A DNA stretch of 64,000 bases from an uncultured Ruminiclostridium sp. (GTDB lineage Bacteria > Bacillota > Clostridia > Oscillospirales > Ruminococcaceae), in NCBI GenBank assembly GCA_910588335.1, contig CAJUQV010000020.1, positions 1 to 64,000 of the forward strand. The letters are read 5' to 3'. A model generated the notes under the pieces. The model saw nothing but the letters and a program-made list of their open reading frames with translations. It ran no database searches and had not been told where the DNA came from. The stretch's first letter is position 1. Every line of letters begins with the position of its first letter. Shown here in pieces: positions 27,773 through 35,912 of the stretch. Position numbers and translations under genes: made by a program.

Positions 27773-29011
27773 ATGAAATCCTTCTGGAAATTATTTGCCG
27801 CCGTTATCGCGTTTCTGACGCTGGTTGTAATGCTGACCGACTGCTTTCTTGTTTTCGGGAGCAAGGCGGGCGGCGCCCGACCCTATCGTGTGGAGATAAA
27901 CAGAGCGTATGAGGCTATGAAAAGCTCCGACAAAATCCCCGACCTTTCGGAATATCCTCATATAACAAAAATAGTAAGGCAGCCGGAGCCTTTGACAGGG
28001 GATTTTTTCGGCTCAAAAAGCGATTACCTTATAAAAGAAATAAACGGCATTTTGTACCGCTTTGAGTATGTAAGAGACAATAACACGGCGGAAAGTCTGC
28101 TGCTCCCGATAAACCTTATTATGCTGTTTATATCGGGCTTTGTCATATTCGTGCTTTTGTATGTTAGAAGCAAAATACTCAGCCCCTTTGAAAAGCTGTC
28201 CGAGTTTCCGCTGTCTTTGGCGAAGGGGAATCTTTCCCTTCCTCTTAAGGAAAGCAAAAACCGTTTTTTCGGCAGATTTCTCTGGGGAATGGATCAGCTT
28301 CGTGAGAATATCGAAAAGCAAAAAAGCCGCGAGCTGGAGCTTCAAAAGGAAAAAAAGACCCTTTTACTTTCTCTTTCCCACGATATAAAAACTCCCCTTT
28401 CCGCCATAAAGCTTTATTCAAAGGCGTTGTCGAAGGGGCTTTACACCGATGAGGAAAAAAGGCTTGAAATAGCTTTGGCCATAGGGGAGAAAGCGGACGA
28501 TATAGAAGCCCGAACCGCCGAAATTATTACCGCGGCGAGAGAGGATTTTCTTTCCTTTGAGGTAAACAATACCGAATTCTACCTGTCCTCGCTTTTAAAA
28601 AACACGGAAAGTTACTATTCCGAAAAGCTTAAGCTTATAAGCTGCGAGCTGAATATTTCCGAATATTCCGACTGTCTTATAAAAGGCGACCCCGACCGCG
28701 CCGAAGAGGTGATACAAAATCTTATGGAAAACGCCATAAAATACGGGGACGGAAAAGCCGTGAAAATCGTCGTTTCCGAGGAGGACGGCTGTGTTTTGAT
28801 ATCGGTGTCAAACGGCGGGGCGGCTATCTCGGAGGAAGAGCTTCCCCATATTTTTGAAAGCTTCTGGAGGGGCAAAAACTCCGTTGACGTAAGCGGAAGC
28901 GGGCTTGGTCTTTATATCTGCCGACAGCTTATGAGGGAAATGAAGGGGGAAATATTCGCCGAATCCGGCGGCGGCGCGCTTAAGGTGACGGTGGTTTTCG
29001 GAAAGGCGTAA
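27773..29011 (+). CDS. Sensor histidine kinase
   Basis: A 412-residue membrane kinase: helices at about residues 5-27 and 108-130 enclose an outside sensor loop of about 80 residues. A HAMP-like linker follows, then the H-box SLSHDIKTPLSAIK with the phospho-His, the N-box NLMENAIKYG, and the G-box SGSGLGLYICRQL. The ATG at 27773 was preferred to a TTG at 27764 because of GGAG spacing. Its partner regulator gene is immediately upstream. The last 32 bp overlap, tail to tail, with the VanT-like gene on the other strand. Confidence 0.93.
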   Translation: MKSFWKLFAAVIAFLTLVVMLTDCFLVFGSKAGGARPYRVEINRAYEAMKSSDKIPDLSEYPHITKIVRQPEPLTGDFFGSKSDYLIKEINGILYRFEYVRDNNTAESLLLPINLIMLFISGFVIFVLLYVRSKILSPFEKLSEFPLSLAKGNLSLPLKESKNRFFGRFLWGMDQLRENIEKQKSRELELQKEKKTLLLSLSHDIKTPLSAIKLYSKALSKGLYTDEEKRLEIALAIGEKADDIEARTAEIITAAREDFLSFEVNNTEFYLSSLLKNTESYYSEKLKLISCELNISEYSDCLIKGDPDRAEEVIQNLMENAIKYGDGKAVKIVVSEEDGCVLISVSNGGAAISEEELPHIFESFWRGKNSVDVSGSGLGLYICRQLMREMKGEIFAESGGGALKVTVVFGKA

Positions 29012-30017
29012 CATTACTTTTCCGCAGCCGACGCAGGATATCGCACAGCAGCCCTGTCCCCACGCTTAACAAACACACTATGATATAAAGTAAAAGATTG
29101 TTTTCCACCATAATTTTTTCCGTTCCGGTAAGCTTTGAGAAAAATCTTACCGCAACTATCAGAAACGGGTGAAAAATGTAAACGTCGGAAGCCATATTCC
29201 GCAGTTTTCTGTTTTCGGAGCCGCTTTGAAATATAAGCGCTCTGAACAGAAAATACATAAGCGGAACCAGAAACAGATACATGGCGGTATGCCTTTGCAT
29301 ACCGGAACGGTGTAAAATTATTCCCTCCGCGCTCATAAGCAGGAACAGCAGAAAGGCGTACATAAAATCATATGTTCCCTTTTTCCCGGCTCTTTTGATT
29401 AAATATCCCATATACAAAAACACGGGGGCGTAAAACAAACCGTTTCTGGTATAGTCGGAAATATTGAACAGCGCGTCGTAAAAGCCTTTAATTATCCCGT
29501 TCCCTTCGATAAATCCGTAATAGCCGTCGCCGAACAAGCCTATAATGTAAAGAAGGCAAGTTATAGCAATCCCCGCCTTTTTGCCGGTGCGCTTTATCAG
29601 AAAATATACCGCCCAAAGCCCCGAAATCAGCGCGGGAAAGTACCATAAATGGTAGAATGTGCCGTTAATAAATATATCCTTTAAAACGGACAGAATCAGC
29701 GTCTCCGGTTTGCCTTCGGCCGTTCCTTCCAACCCCATATAAACGTTTAGGGGAAGATAAAGGAAAATACAGAAAATATAAAGCTTAAGTATCTTAGCCG
29801 TATAGGATACTAAGGCTTTTTTATTTTCCCTTGCCATGTCAAGTATATAATAGCCCGTAATCATCAGGAACAATGGCACAGCGATTCTTCCAAGCACGGC
29901 GGTAAAGAAAAAGTCAAGCTCTCCGTTTATCTTTTCAAAAGGTGAAATATGAATGGCCGCCACAAGAAAGGAAGCCGCAAAACGCCAGATATCAATGCTT
30001 ATCCCTTTGTTTGTCAT
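28980..30017 (-). CDS. VanT N-terminal-like acyltransferase-3 membrane protein
   Basis: A 345-residue protein with about ten membrane helices of the acyltransferase 3 fold. The opening (KGISIDIWRFAASFLVAAIH, then SPFEKINGELDF and RIAVPLFLMITGYY) is very like the membrane half of VanT, the serine racemase of vanC/vanG-type clusters. The C-terminal racemase half of VanT is absent; the protein ends after the last helix. It overlaps the end of the VanY/VanXY-like gene by 4 bp (ATGA), so both form one operon. It may transport or modify a precursor; serine racemisation is not expected from this protein. Confidence 0.82.
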   Translation of the reverse strand: MTNKGISIDIWRFAASFLVAAIHISPFEKINGELDFFFTAVLGRIAVPLFLMITGYYILDMARENKKALVSYTAKILKLYIFCIFLYLPLNVYMGLEGTAEGKPETLILSVLKDIFINGTFYHLWYFPALISGLWAVYFLIKRTGKKAGIAITCLLYIIGLFGDGYYGFIEGNGIIKGFYDALFNISDYTRNGLFYAPVFLYMGYLIKRAGKKGTYDFMYAFLLFLLMSAEGIILHRSGMQRHTAMYLFLVPLMYFLFRALIFQSGSENRKLRNMASDVYIFHPFLIVAVRFFSKLTGTEKIMVENNLLLYIIVCLLSVGTGLLCDILRRLRKSNVTPFRKPPSP

Positions 30018-30751
30018 ATGCCGCTTTCTTTTACCGTCAGAATAAACCCGTCGGCGTTGTTCCCCGATACGGTAAAACTCCCTTCTGCTTCGATTTTCGT
30101 TTCATCTCCGCTTAGGGGTATGTAATATACCGCGTATCCAAAACTTTTTAAAGGCTTATCGGGATAGACGAAGTCTTTAAGATATTCTATATATTCCTCA
30201 AGGCAAAAACCCCTTTCCTCAATTATTTTTGAATGAGGAAAACCCACATAGCGGAAATGCCACTCCTCCCCCGAAATTTTTGTAATCGTCTTTTTTTCCT
30301 CTTTGTATCTTTCGATAAAACCGTAATCCAAAGCTGCCTTGCGGAATTTTTCGCATATTCCGATGCGGGGAAACCGCGGACAGATAAAATCTATCTCACC
30401 TTCGTTAAGGGCAAGATCTATCGCAAGCCCCGTTTGATGCTCGCTGGCTCCGGGGATCGCCACATATTTTTTTGTATATTCCGACCCGTTTTCGTTCAGA
30501 GAGGTATTGTAAATTTCTGCCTGTTCCTCAAAGCTTCGGTAACCGCTTACGGGCACTATCAGCTTCCCCGCCCCTATACCGTCCAGCAGCAGGTGAAGCG
30601 CGCGGTTTGCCTTACTTGAAAGGGTTATATTTTTAAAGCTTTCGTTAAAGGGCACAAGTTCTTCCGCCGTTGTTTTTACGTCAAACCTTTTGTTTACAAG
30701 CACAAGGCTTCCTTTTCCAATATCTTCGATTTTTAATTTAATCATACTCAT
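30014..30751 (-). CDS. VanY/VanXY-like D,D-peptidase
   Basis: A 245-residue zinc D,D-carboxypeptidase/dipeptidase of the VanY (peptidase M15) family. The zinc site is PGASEHQTGLAIDLAL (SxHxxGxAxD, about residues 100-115) and the catalytic Glu/zinc His pair is GEEWHFRYVG (about 165-174); SGYRSFEEQAEIY is the substrate-side strand. There is no signal peptide, so it is cytosolic like VanXY, which trims D-Ala-ending precursors. Unusually it has about 60 extra C-terminal residues with a beta-rich FTVSGNNADGFILTV end. AGGAGG precedes the ATG. Just upstream lies a remnant of a ligase tail, marking the former operon junction. Confidence 0.88.
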   Translation of the reverse strand: MSMIKLKIEDIGKGSLVLVNKRFDVKTTAEELVPFNESFKNITLSSKANRALHLLLDGIGAGKLIVPVSGYRSFEEQAEIYNTSLNENGSEYTKKYVAIPGASEHQTGLAIDLALNEGEIDFICPRFPRIGICEKFRKAALDYGFIERYKEEKKTITKISGEEWHFRYVGFPHSKIIEERGFCLEEYIEYLKDFVYPDKPLKSFGYAVYYIPLSGDETKIEAEGSFTVSGNNADGFILTVKESGI

Positions 30752-30788
30752 TTTAAAACCTCCTCGAATCTCAATTAAAAGTTAAGAA

Positions 30789-30850
30789 TCATTTCGCCGC
30801 CGGCTTTATCAGGCGGTCTATTGTTTCCTCAAAGGAAATGCCCGCCGCTG
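30789..30850 (-). pseudogene. Duplicated 3' tail of the D-Ala-D-Ser-type ligase gene
   Basis: Reads in frame AAGISFEETIDRLIKPAAK then stop, compared with AAGISFEETIDRLIDQAAE then stop at the end of the intact ligase gene at 33033. The similarity continues a few bases past the stop. The remnant is cut exactly where family D element D1 begins (30851). It shows that a ligase gene once directly preceded the VanY/VanXY-like gene. Confidence 0.88.
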
Positions 30851-31087
30851 TTAAGGCAGCACCGCACAACTCAGTCAAAAACATCACAAGCAGATAAATC
30901 TAAAGATATGCGTCATAATACTCAAAATATAATCCGCAGGGCAACCCTATTAATAATAAAAATAGTATTTGACTTTTGGCGGAGTTTGAAGTATTATATA
31001 CTATGGTTGATGTTACTGCGGTAAAATTTTTCTGTGTTATTGTCAGACAAGCAAATAATTGGCGGTCATTGCGCGGTGTTGCCTTAA
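30851..31087. mobile_element. Family D element D1 (left border of the van island)
   Basis: Starts TTAAGGCAGCACCGCAC and ends GCGCGGTGTTGCCTTAA, the inverted ends shared with the copies at 32840, 45512 and 49258. The 237 bp body is larger than in the other copies and holds an outward-facing promoter-like sequence. The gap 31088-31170 shows nothing else. Confidence 0.7.
30969..30997 (+). promoter_or_regulatory. Promoter-like sequence inside D1
   Basis: TTGACT (30969-30974) - 17 bp - TATTAT (30992-30997), facing right toward the DUF2441 gene 480 bp away. Confidence 0.5.
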
Positions 31088-31170
31088 TTATGTACCTGTG
31101 GCGAAATTGGCATACGCGATAAATTTGGGCGGCGTTACTACAGTGGAACATTGCCGCATGTGAATGCCTG

Positions 31171-31262
31171 ATACTAATCCCTTTTAAAACTGTTGGATTA
31201 GTGTTTTGGGTGCAACCCTTTTAAACTATGGATAAAATCCGCAGTTTAAAAGGGATTGGTAT
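31171..31262. repeat. Family C element C1
   Basis: A 92 bp palindromic element: ATACTAATCC at the left, GGATTGGTAT at the right, and an inner hairpin AAACT-ATGGATAAAATCCGC-AGTTT. Opposite-facing copies lie at 32070-32163 and 56774-56865. Confidence 0.8.
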
Positions 31263-31280
31263 GAAATTAAAATCTGCTTG

Positions 31281-31456
31281 TTAGAACATGTTCTCATAGG
31301 ATAAGCACACAGATTTTCGGCAAATTTTCCCGCTAACTGCGTCAAAATTTCTTGACGGGCTTATTGCGTAAGCTGCCTGCCTGCGAAATTTTTCCTTGTT
31401 TTCGGAAAAATTGTGCTCGAAAATCCGTGTCACTCTCCTATAAGAACAAGTTCTAA
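31281..31456. mobile_element. Family B MITE-like element B1
   Basis: A 176 bp element with inverted ends of about 50 bp: TTAGAACATGTTCTCATAGG at the left, and the matching TTAGAACTTGTTCTTATAGG read from the right. The arms share TTTTCGGCAAATTT-like blocks with the copy at 47591-47735. It ends 24 bp before the DUF2441 gene. Confidence 0.8.
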
Positions 31457-31480
31457 ATTATTTTTAAGGAGGAAACGTAA

Positions 31481-32026
31481 ATGTTTGCATATCATGTTAT
31501 TACAGACAAGCCTATTCAATTAGGAAAACAAATGATCTTTGACAAGACACATCATAATGGAGTGTATAAAAGGGTTTATGATAAAATAGAGATTGTAAAT
31601 GATATATATAAGAATCCGACCAAATACGACTTTGATTCTTTAGAATACCCTGTCATGGTTGCTTTGAGGGAATTGGCACTTGAGGAAGTCAGGCTGAAAA
31701 AGTATCCTGAGTATCCATCTAGAATGAATTGCTTATATGTATCTAAAACTTTGAAAGAAGCTGATGATTGGGGAAAGTATTTCGCAGAAATAGGCCGTCC
31801 CACATATGGTATTGCCAAGTTGGAGATAAAAGGCAACTGTTTCGTTGGCGATGCCACAAAATGCTTTGATGGCAGATTAGACAAACAAGAAAATATAAGG
31901 CTTGCTGAGACATATTGGGAAAATAAGCATAACGATATCAACAATCCACCTATTTGCGAAATGTTAGTCGATGGTACAATAACGGTTATTGAAATAATAA
32001 AAGAAATAAATGCTAATATCGAATAG
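31481..32026 (+). CDS. DUF2441 domain protein
   Basis: A 181-residue protein that I recognise as DUF2441: FAYHVITDKPIQLGKQM start, HHNGVYKRVYDK, and the conserved YFAEIGRPTYGIAKLEIKGN, AETYWENKHND and MLVDGTITVIEII blocks. DUF2441 proteins are, as I recall, grouped with ADP-ribosyltransferase-like folds; no function is established. It is clearly more AT-rich than the van genes around it and lies between inverted-repeat elements, so it looks like acquired cargo. TTTAAGGAGGAAACG precedes the ATG. Confidence 0.75.
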   Translation: MFAYHVITDKPIQLGKQMIFDKTHHNGVYKRVYDKIEIVNDIYKNPTKYDFDSLEYPVMVALRELALEEVRLKKYPEYPSRMNCLYVSKTLKEADDWGKYFAEIGRPTYGIAKLEIKGNCFVGDATKCFDGRLDKQENIRLAETYWENKHNDINNPPICEMLVDGTITVIEIIKEINANIE

Positions 32027-32069
32027 CCTATTCATAGTTCTTTAGTTATAATATAGCGAATTCAAAATA

Positions 32070-32163
32070 ATTTCATCCTTTTTTTAAACTGCGGATAAAA
32101 TCCATAGTTTAAAAAAGGATGCACCCAAAACACTAATCCAACACTTTTAAAATGGATTAGTAT
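32070..32163. repeat. Family C element C2
   Basis: A 94 bp copy in the opposite orientation to C1, with the inner hairpin AAACTGCGGATAAAATCC-ATAGTTT and the right end GGATTAGTAT. C1 and C2 bracket element B1 and the DUF2441 gene. Confidence 0.8.
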
Positions 32164-32215
32164 TAAATTCCTTAGATTTTGGAAAAACCCAATCGAAATT
32201 TGCGGAGATAGTGAT

Positions 32216-32803
32216 ATGAAAGATTTTATTTTTTTTACGGGAGCAAGCGGTATAGGTAAAACTACTTTAGCTAACGGACTGCTTGAGCACTATAAAACGA
32301 CATGTGTAGAACAGCATATGGTGCCTGAATTTATTTCGCGAGATGGAAATGAGCCGATGACCGGAGAGCTTGAAGAACATACTTGCTGGGAAAATCAAGT
32401 AGCAATGCTTATGTGTTTTCATAGACTTGGTTATAAAAATATAATTGCTTCCGATATTGATGATTTAAGAACTGCCGATATCCCAATTGTTTTTAAAGGG
32501 ACTGATTTTATTACAATAAAACTCATATGCAGTGATTTACAGCAGATTCAAGAACAGATGAGAAACCGCCCAAATAACGGACTTATAGATTTTGAACTCC
32601 AGCAAAAGATGAACGAAAAAAATATTAAACTAAATCCTCTTATTAACGAAGTGGAAATTGATGTTGCGAGTAAATCAATCGGAGAAGTACTTGAACGATC
32701 AATAAATATTATTGAGACTGTGCCATCCAGTTTTGATTATGAATACATGAAACCTCCAAAAGAAATGTTTTATTCATGGGTTTTTGCTAATGGGTTAAGG
32801 TAA
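32216..32803 (+). CDS. P-loop nucleotide kinase-like protein
   Basis: A 195-residue P-loop protein. Walker A is FTGASGIGKTTLA at residues 7-19. The rest (ISRDGNEPMTGELEE, NIIASDIDDLRTADIP, IKLICSDLQQIQEQMRNR) looks like a nucleoside/polynucleotide kinase-type ATPase: the QMRNRP stretch would be the lid and IKLICSDL the central strand. The substrate is unknown. GGAG lies 8 bp before the ATG. As AT-rich as the DUF2441 gene and co-oriented with it in the same island, so the two may act together; no known system with this pair comes to mind. Confidence 0.65.
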   Translation: MKDFIFFTGASGIGKTTLANGLLEHYKTTCVEQHMVPEFISRDGNEPMTGELEEHTCWENQVAMLMCFHRLGYKNIIASDIDDLRTADIPIVFKGTDFITIKLICSDLQQIQEQMRNRPNNGLIDFELQQKMNEKNIKLNPLINEVEIDVASKSIGEVLERSINIIETVPSSFDYEYMKPPKEMFYSWVFANGLR

Positions 32804-32839
32804 TTTTCCCTATGTTTGGAGTATAAAATAGGCTGAAAT

Positions 32840-33005
32840 TTAAGGCAATACCGCTCAAAGATTGTCGTGCAGTTTTCATTAGCTTGCCCAAAACAACGCA
32901 GGAATACCGAGGTATTTCAAGCAGTCTTGGGCAGAAATGACGGAAAAAATGCAAGCGTATGCGCGGCAAATCGCGCAGCGCGGTTTTTGCGCGGGGTTGC
33001 CTTAA
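32840..33005. mobile_element. Family D element D2 (right border of the van island)
   Basis: Begins TTAAGGCAATACCGCTC and ends GCGCGGGGTTGCCTTAA. The 27 bp after it lead straight into the stop of the ligase gene. The sequence just after the right end (TTAATATGCGCCTGTG) also resembles that after D1, so the repeat unit may be slightly longer. Confidence 0.7.
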
Positions 33006-33032
33006 TATGCGCCTGTGACAAAAAGTGAAGAA

Positions 33033-34076
33033 TCATTCAGCCGCCTGATCTATCAGGCGGTCTATCGTTTCCTCGAAGGAAATGCCCGCCGCTTTAAGCA
33101 TACTCGGATATCTTGAATGGGAGGTAAACCCCGGTATCGTGTTCACCTCGTTAAAGACTATTTTTTTGTCTTTGGTATAGAACATATCCACCCGCGCGAA
33201 ACCCTTACAGCCCAATATTTTATATATGTTTAAAGCGAAGACTTTTATTTTTTCTTTTTCGCACCGTGCGAGTCTTGCGGGCAAATGTATTTTGCTTGTC
33301 TTTAAGCTGTATTTTTCGTAAAAGTCAAAAAAGCCGTTTTCGTTCTCCAGCTCGATTTCGTCACTCTCACCCACAATGGGCTTAAGGCTTCCCAATACCG
33401 CGCAGCCCACCTCGAAACCGTCAACGCTTTCTTCTATCAAAACCTTATTGTCGTAAACAAACGCTTCTTTAAGCGCCGCTTCAAGCTCTCCGATGGCGCG
33501 TATCTTTCCCACTCCCAACGACGAACCCGCCTTTAACGGCTTTACAAACAGCGGATATCTCAGATCGGAAATCTTTTCCTCGACATAATCAAAACTGTCC
33601 GTTTTTTTGAACAGATATCCCTTGGGCACGGAAACTCCCTTTGAAGCGGCAAGCTCGTGAGCCAAATACTTATCCATACAAATTGCCGAAGAGGTCATGC
33701 CACAGCCCGCGCACTTTATTCCCGCAAGCTCCAGAAGCCCCTGTAATCTTCCGTCCTCGCCGTTCCTACCGTGCAGAACGGGAAAGGCTACGTCTATTCT
33801 TACTGTTTCCCCCGTATCAAGAAGTATTATTCCTCGGTCGCTTCTGTTAACCGACACCGTAATTTTTCTGACACTCTTTTCGTTAAACCAGCGGTCGTTT
33901 TCAATCTCCTCGACACGTCCCTCATAAAGATAAAAATCCCCGTATTCGGTGATTCCTATAAGAATTACCGAATACTTTTCCTTATTGATGTTTTTTATCA
34001 CCGAAGCGGCGGACATAAGCGAAACCTTGTATTCGCCGGAACAGCCGCCAAAAAATATCGCAACAGTTTTTTTCAT
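33033..34076 (-). CDS. D-alanine--D-serine-type ligase, VanG-like
   Basis: A 347-residue ATP-grasp ligase. Seen: the VanG-like opening IFFGGCSGEYKVSLMSAASV, IGITEYGDFYLYEG, the serine loop FVKPLKAGSSLGVG, the omega-loop EKYSLKTSKIHLPA, and the metal-binding EVNTIPGFT near the C-terminus. The omega loop lacks the His of D-Lac ligases and the KYLxDxxxYxxPA of housekeeping Ddl, matching the EKYxLxxSxI of VanC/VanG D-Ala-D-Ser enzymes. It follows vanW in the vanG order (W, G, XY, T). A second copy of its last 20 codons lies at 30789. Confidence 0.87.
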   Translation of the reverse strand: MKKTVAIFFGGCSGEYKVSLMSAASVIKNINKEKYSVILIGITEYGDFYLYEGRVEEIENDRWFNEKSVRKITVSVNRSDRGIILLDTGETVRIDVAFPVLHGRNGEDGRLQGLLELAGIKCAGCGMTSSAICMDKYLAHELAASKGVSVPKGYLFKKTDSFDYVEEKISDLRYPLFVKPLKAGSSLGVGKIRAIGELEAALKEAFVYDNKVLIEESVDGFEVGCAVLGSLKPIVGESDEIELENENGFFDFYEKYSLKTSKIHLPARLARCEKEKIKVFALNIYKILGCKGFARVDMFYTKDKKIVFNEVNTIPGFTSHSRYPSMLKAAGISFEETIDRLIDQAAE

Positions 34077-34143
34077 TTCTATTCTCCGTTTTCTTTATCC
34101 GAAACAAAAACGCTCTCCGGGATCTAATACTAAAACAAATTGA

Positions 34144-34941
34144 TTAAAGAGTGGTATCATAGGCTATAAGAAGCCTTTCATCGTACAGCCTTTCTTTTTT
34201 CGTAAGCCTGCCGCTTTTCTTATCCGTTTCAGTACGCACAACCGATAAGTATTTGTACAGCTCTCCGTTTTCCCTTTCGTATCGGACGTTTTCGTTTAGT
34301 ATCGCATATTCCGCATCGGATTCGGTATCGGAAAGGATCCTCCCGTACATATATTTATCGTCAAAGGTAATTTCTATCTGATAAATACCGTCCGTTTCGT
34401 TTTTAGCCCTAAGGTCGAGCCAGCCTTCGCTTACGGTGGCGTCAATCCCGTCAAGCTCCGAGCCGTCGGGGTCGGGAAAAGACTTTACGCCGTGACCGTG
34501 CCTTTCCGTTACGGTAAGAGGGCTCATAAGAAACAGAAGGTACAGCATATTACTCAGATGGCAGGTGCCGCCCCCTTTTCGCGCGGTAAGCTTTCCATCG
34601 ATAAGTATAAGCCCGTCCTTCATGCGTCCGTACCTATGGCTGTTTTTGGAAAGAAAAGAAAATGAAAAGGTTTCGCCGGGGTATATTATAATACGGTTCA
34701 TGGTTTTGCTTGTTATTTTCAGGTTATGAGCCTTGTTTTTCTGATAAATTATATCCATTCCGCTGTTTTCGTTTATAACCGCGGTTTTTGCTGCGCAAAT
34801 CTCATATTCCGGCGTTTCCCCGAAGCGGCAGGCGTACCTGTTTTCGTCCAAGCGCATTTTTATATGTTCAAACAGATTCCTTTGCCATATACGGAGAGGA
34901 AGAAGAAAAGGAAAGAGTTGCGTAAGTCTTTTTCTCGCCAT
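34144..34941 (-). CDS. vanW: VanW family protein
   Basis: A 265-residue member of the VanW family, found in vanB and vanG clusters and of unknown biochemical role. The family opening ARKRLTQLFPFLLPLR, MRLDENRYAC and the central GKLTARKGGGTCHLSNMLY with ERHGHG are all present. The ATG at 34941 (AAAGGCGG upstream) was preferred to a start at 34986 because homologues begin with MARKR. It is the first gene of the leftward van-like cluster, 67 bp before the ligase gene. There is no signal peptide. Confidence 0.88.
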   Translation of the reverse strand: MARKRLTQLFPFLLPLRIWQRNLFEHIKMRLDENRYACRFGETPEYEICAAKTAVINENSGMDIIYQKNKAHNLKITSKTMNRIIIYPGETFSFSFLSKNSHRYGRMKDGLILIDGKLTARKGGGTCHLSNMLYLLFLMSPLTVTERHGHGVKSFPDPDGSELDGIDATVSEGWLDLRAKNETDGIYQIEITFDDKYMYGRILSDTESDAEYAILNENVRYERENGELYKYLSVVRTETDKKSGRLTKKERLYDERLLIAYDTTL

Positions 34942-34992
34942 TTTATAATCCGCCTTTCGTTTTTTTCGCATGACGATTTTTAACATGTTATT

Positions 34993-35021
34993 ATTATACG
35001 GCTTTTTGGGGAGGAATGTTT
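34993..35021 (-). promoter_or_regulatory. Possible activator-dependent promoter of the van-like cluster
   Basis: TATAAT at 34993-34998 lies about 50 bp before vanW, but no good -35 box stands 16-18 bp upstream, as is usual for VanR-activated promoters. Confidence 0.4.
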
Positions 35022-35192
35022 TAAGGATTTATTGAGAAAAGCTTGCGTTTTTATTAAATTTTTAATACCATCAAATAAATTTCGCGCCCAAGTACCTTTA
35101 TTTCACGTCAAACTACTGGAAAAACACCTTGATTTGCGGTATAATAATATGGGAGTGTATACCAAAAACCAAACCGAAAAGAGAAAACACTT

Positions 35193-35912
35193 ATGAAAAT
35201 TGCAATATGTGACGACAGCGAGGAAATACGGCTTGAAATTGCCGAGCTGATTAAGGAACAATGTCCCGAAGCCGCGGTATATCACTTTTCGTCGGGAGAG
35301 GGAATATTAGGCTCACCCAACGAGTATGATATTATTTTCTTGGATATAGCAATGGGCGGACTTTCGGGTCTCGAAACGGCAGGTCTTTTGAGAGAAAGGC
35401 AGGAAAAAAGCGGAGGCAAAAAAAGTATCATCATCTTTGTCACCGCTTTTAAAGAGCATATGCCGGAGGCGTTCGACGTAAACGCCTTTCATTATCTTGT
35501 AAAGCCTCCGGACAGGGAAAAGCTTGCCCGCATTCTGGAGCGTGCTCTGAAAGAAGCGAACTTTGCCGAAAGCACCGAATGTATCGTGATAAAATCTTTC
35601 GGGAAACAGCGAAAGCTTTTTCTTCACGATATTTATTACATCGAAAGCAGCAACAAAAAGACCGTTTATCATACCAAAAACGGAATTTACGAAGCCTATG
35701 GAAAAATGGAGGAGCTTGAGGCAAAATTAAGCGGGCGCTTTTACCGCTGTCATCGCTGCTTTCTCGTAAATTTAGAGAACGTATCCTCCTACGGCTATGA
35801 CGAGATAAGGACGGTAAACGGTGAAAGACTTATTTTAGCGAAAAAGAAGTATCCCGACTTTGTGAAGGCATATTTAAGATACGCTAAAGGGGGCGGAATA
35901 GTAAATGTATAA
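35193..35912 (+). CDS. LytTR-family response regulator
   Basis: A 239-residue regulator. The receiver domain (about 1-120) starts IAICDDSEE, has the phospho-acceptor Asp in IIFLDIAMGGLSG and the Lys in YLVKPPDR. The LytTR DNA-binding domain (about 135-235) has KLFLHDIYYIES, the conserved FYRCHRCFLVNLENV and KYPDFVKAYLRY. Such regulators bind paired repeats and control adhesion, bacteriocins or quorum sensing. Its stop overlaps the start of the kinase gene by 8 bp. No AgrB/AgrD-type peptide gene was seen nearby. Confidence 0.94.
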   Translation: MKIAICDDSEEIRLEIAELIKEQCPEAAVYHFSSGEGILGSPNEYDIIFLDIAMGGLSGLETAGLLRERQEKSGGKKSIIIFVTAFKEHMPEAFDVNAFHYLVKPPDREKLARILERALKEANFAESTECIVIKSFGKQRKLFLHDIYYIESSNKKTVYHTKNGIYEAYGKMEELEAKLSGRFYRCHRCFLVNLENVSSYGYDEIRTVNGERLILAKKKYPDFVKAYLRYAKGGGIVNV

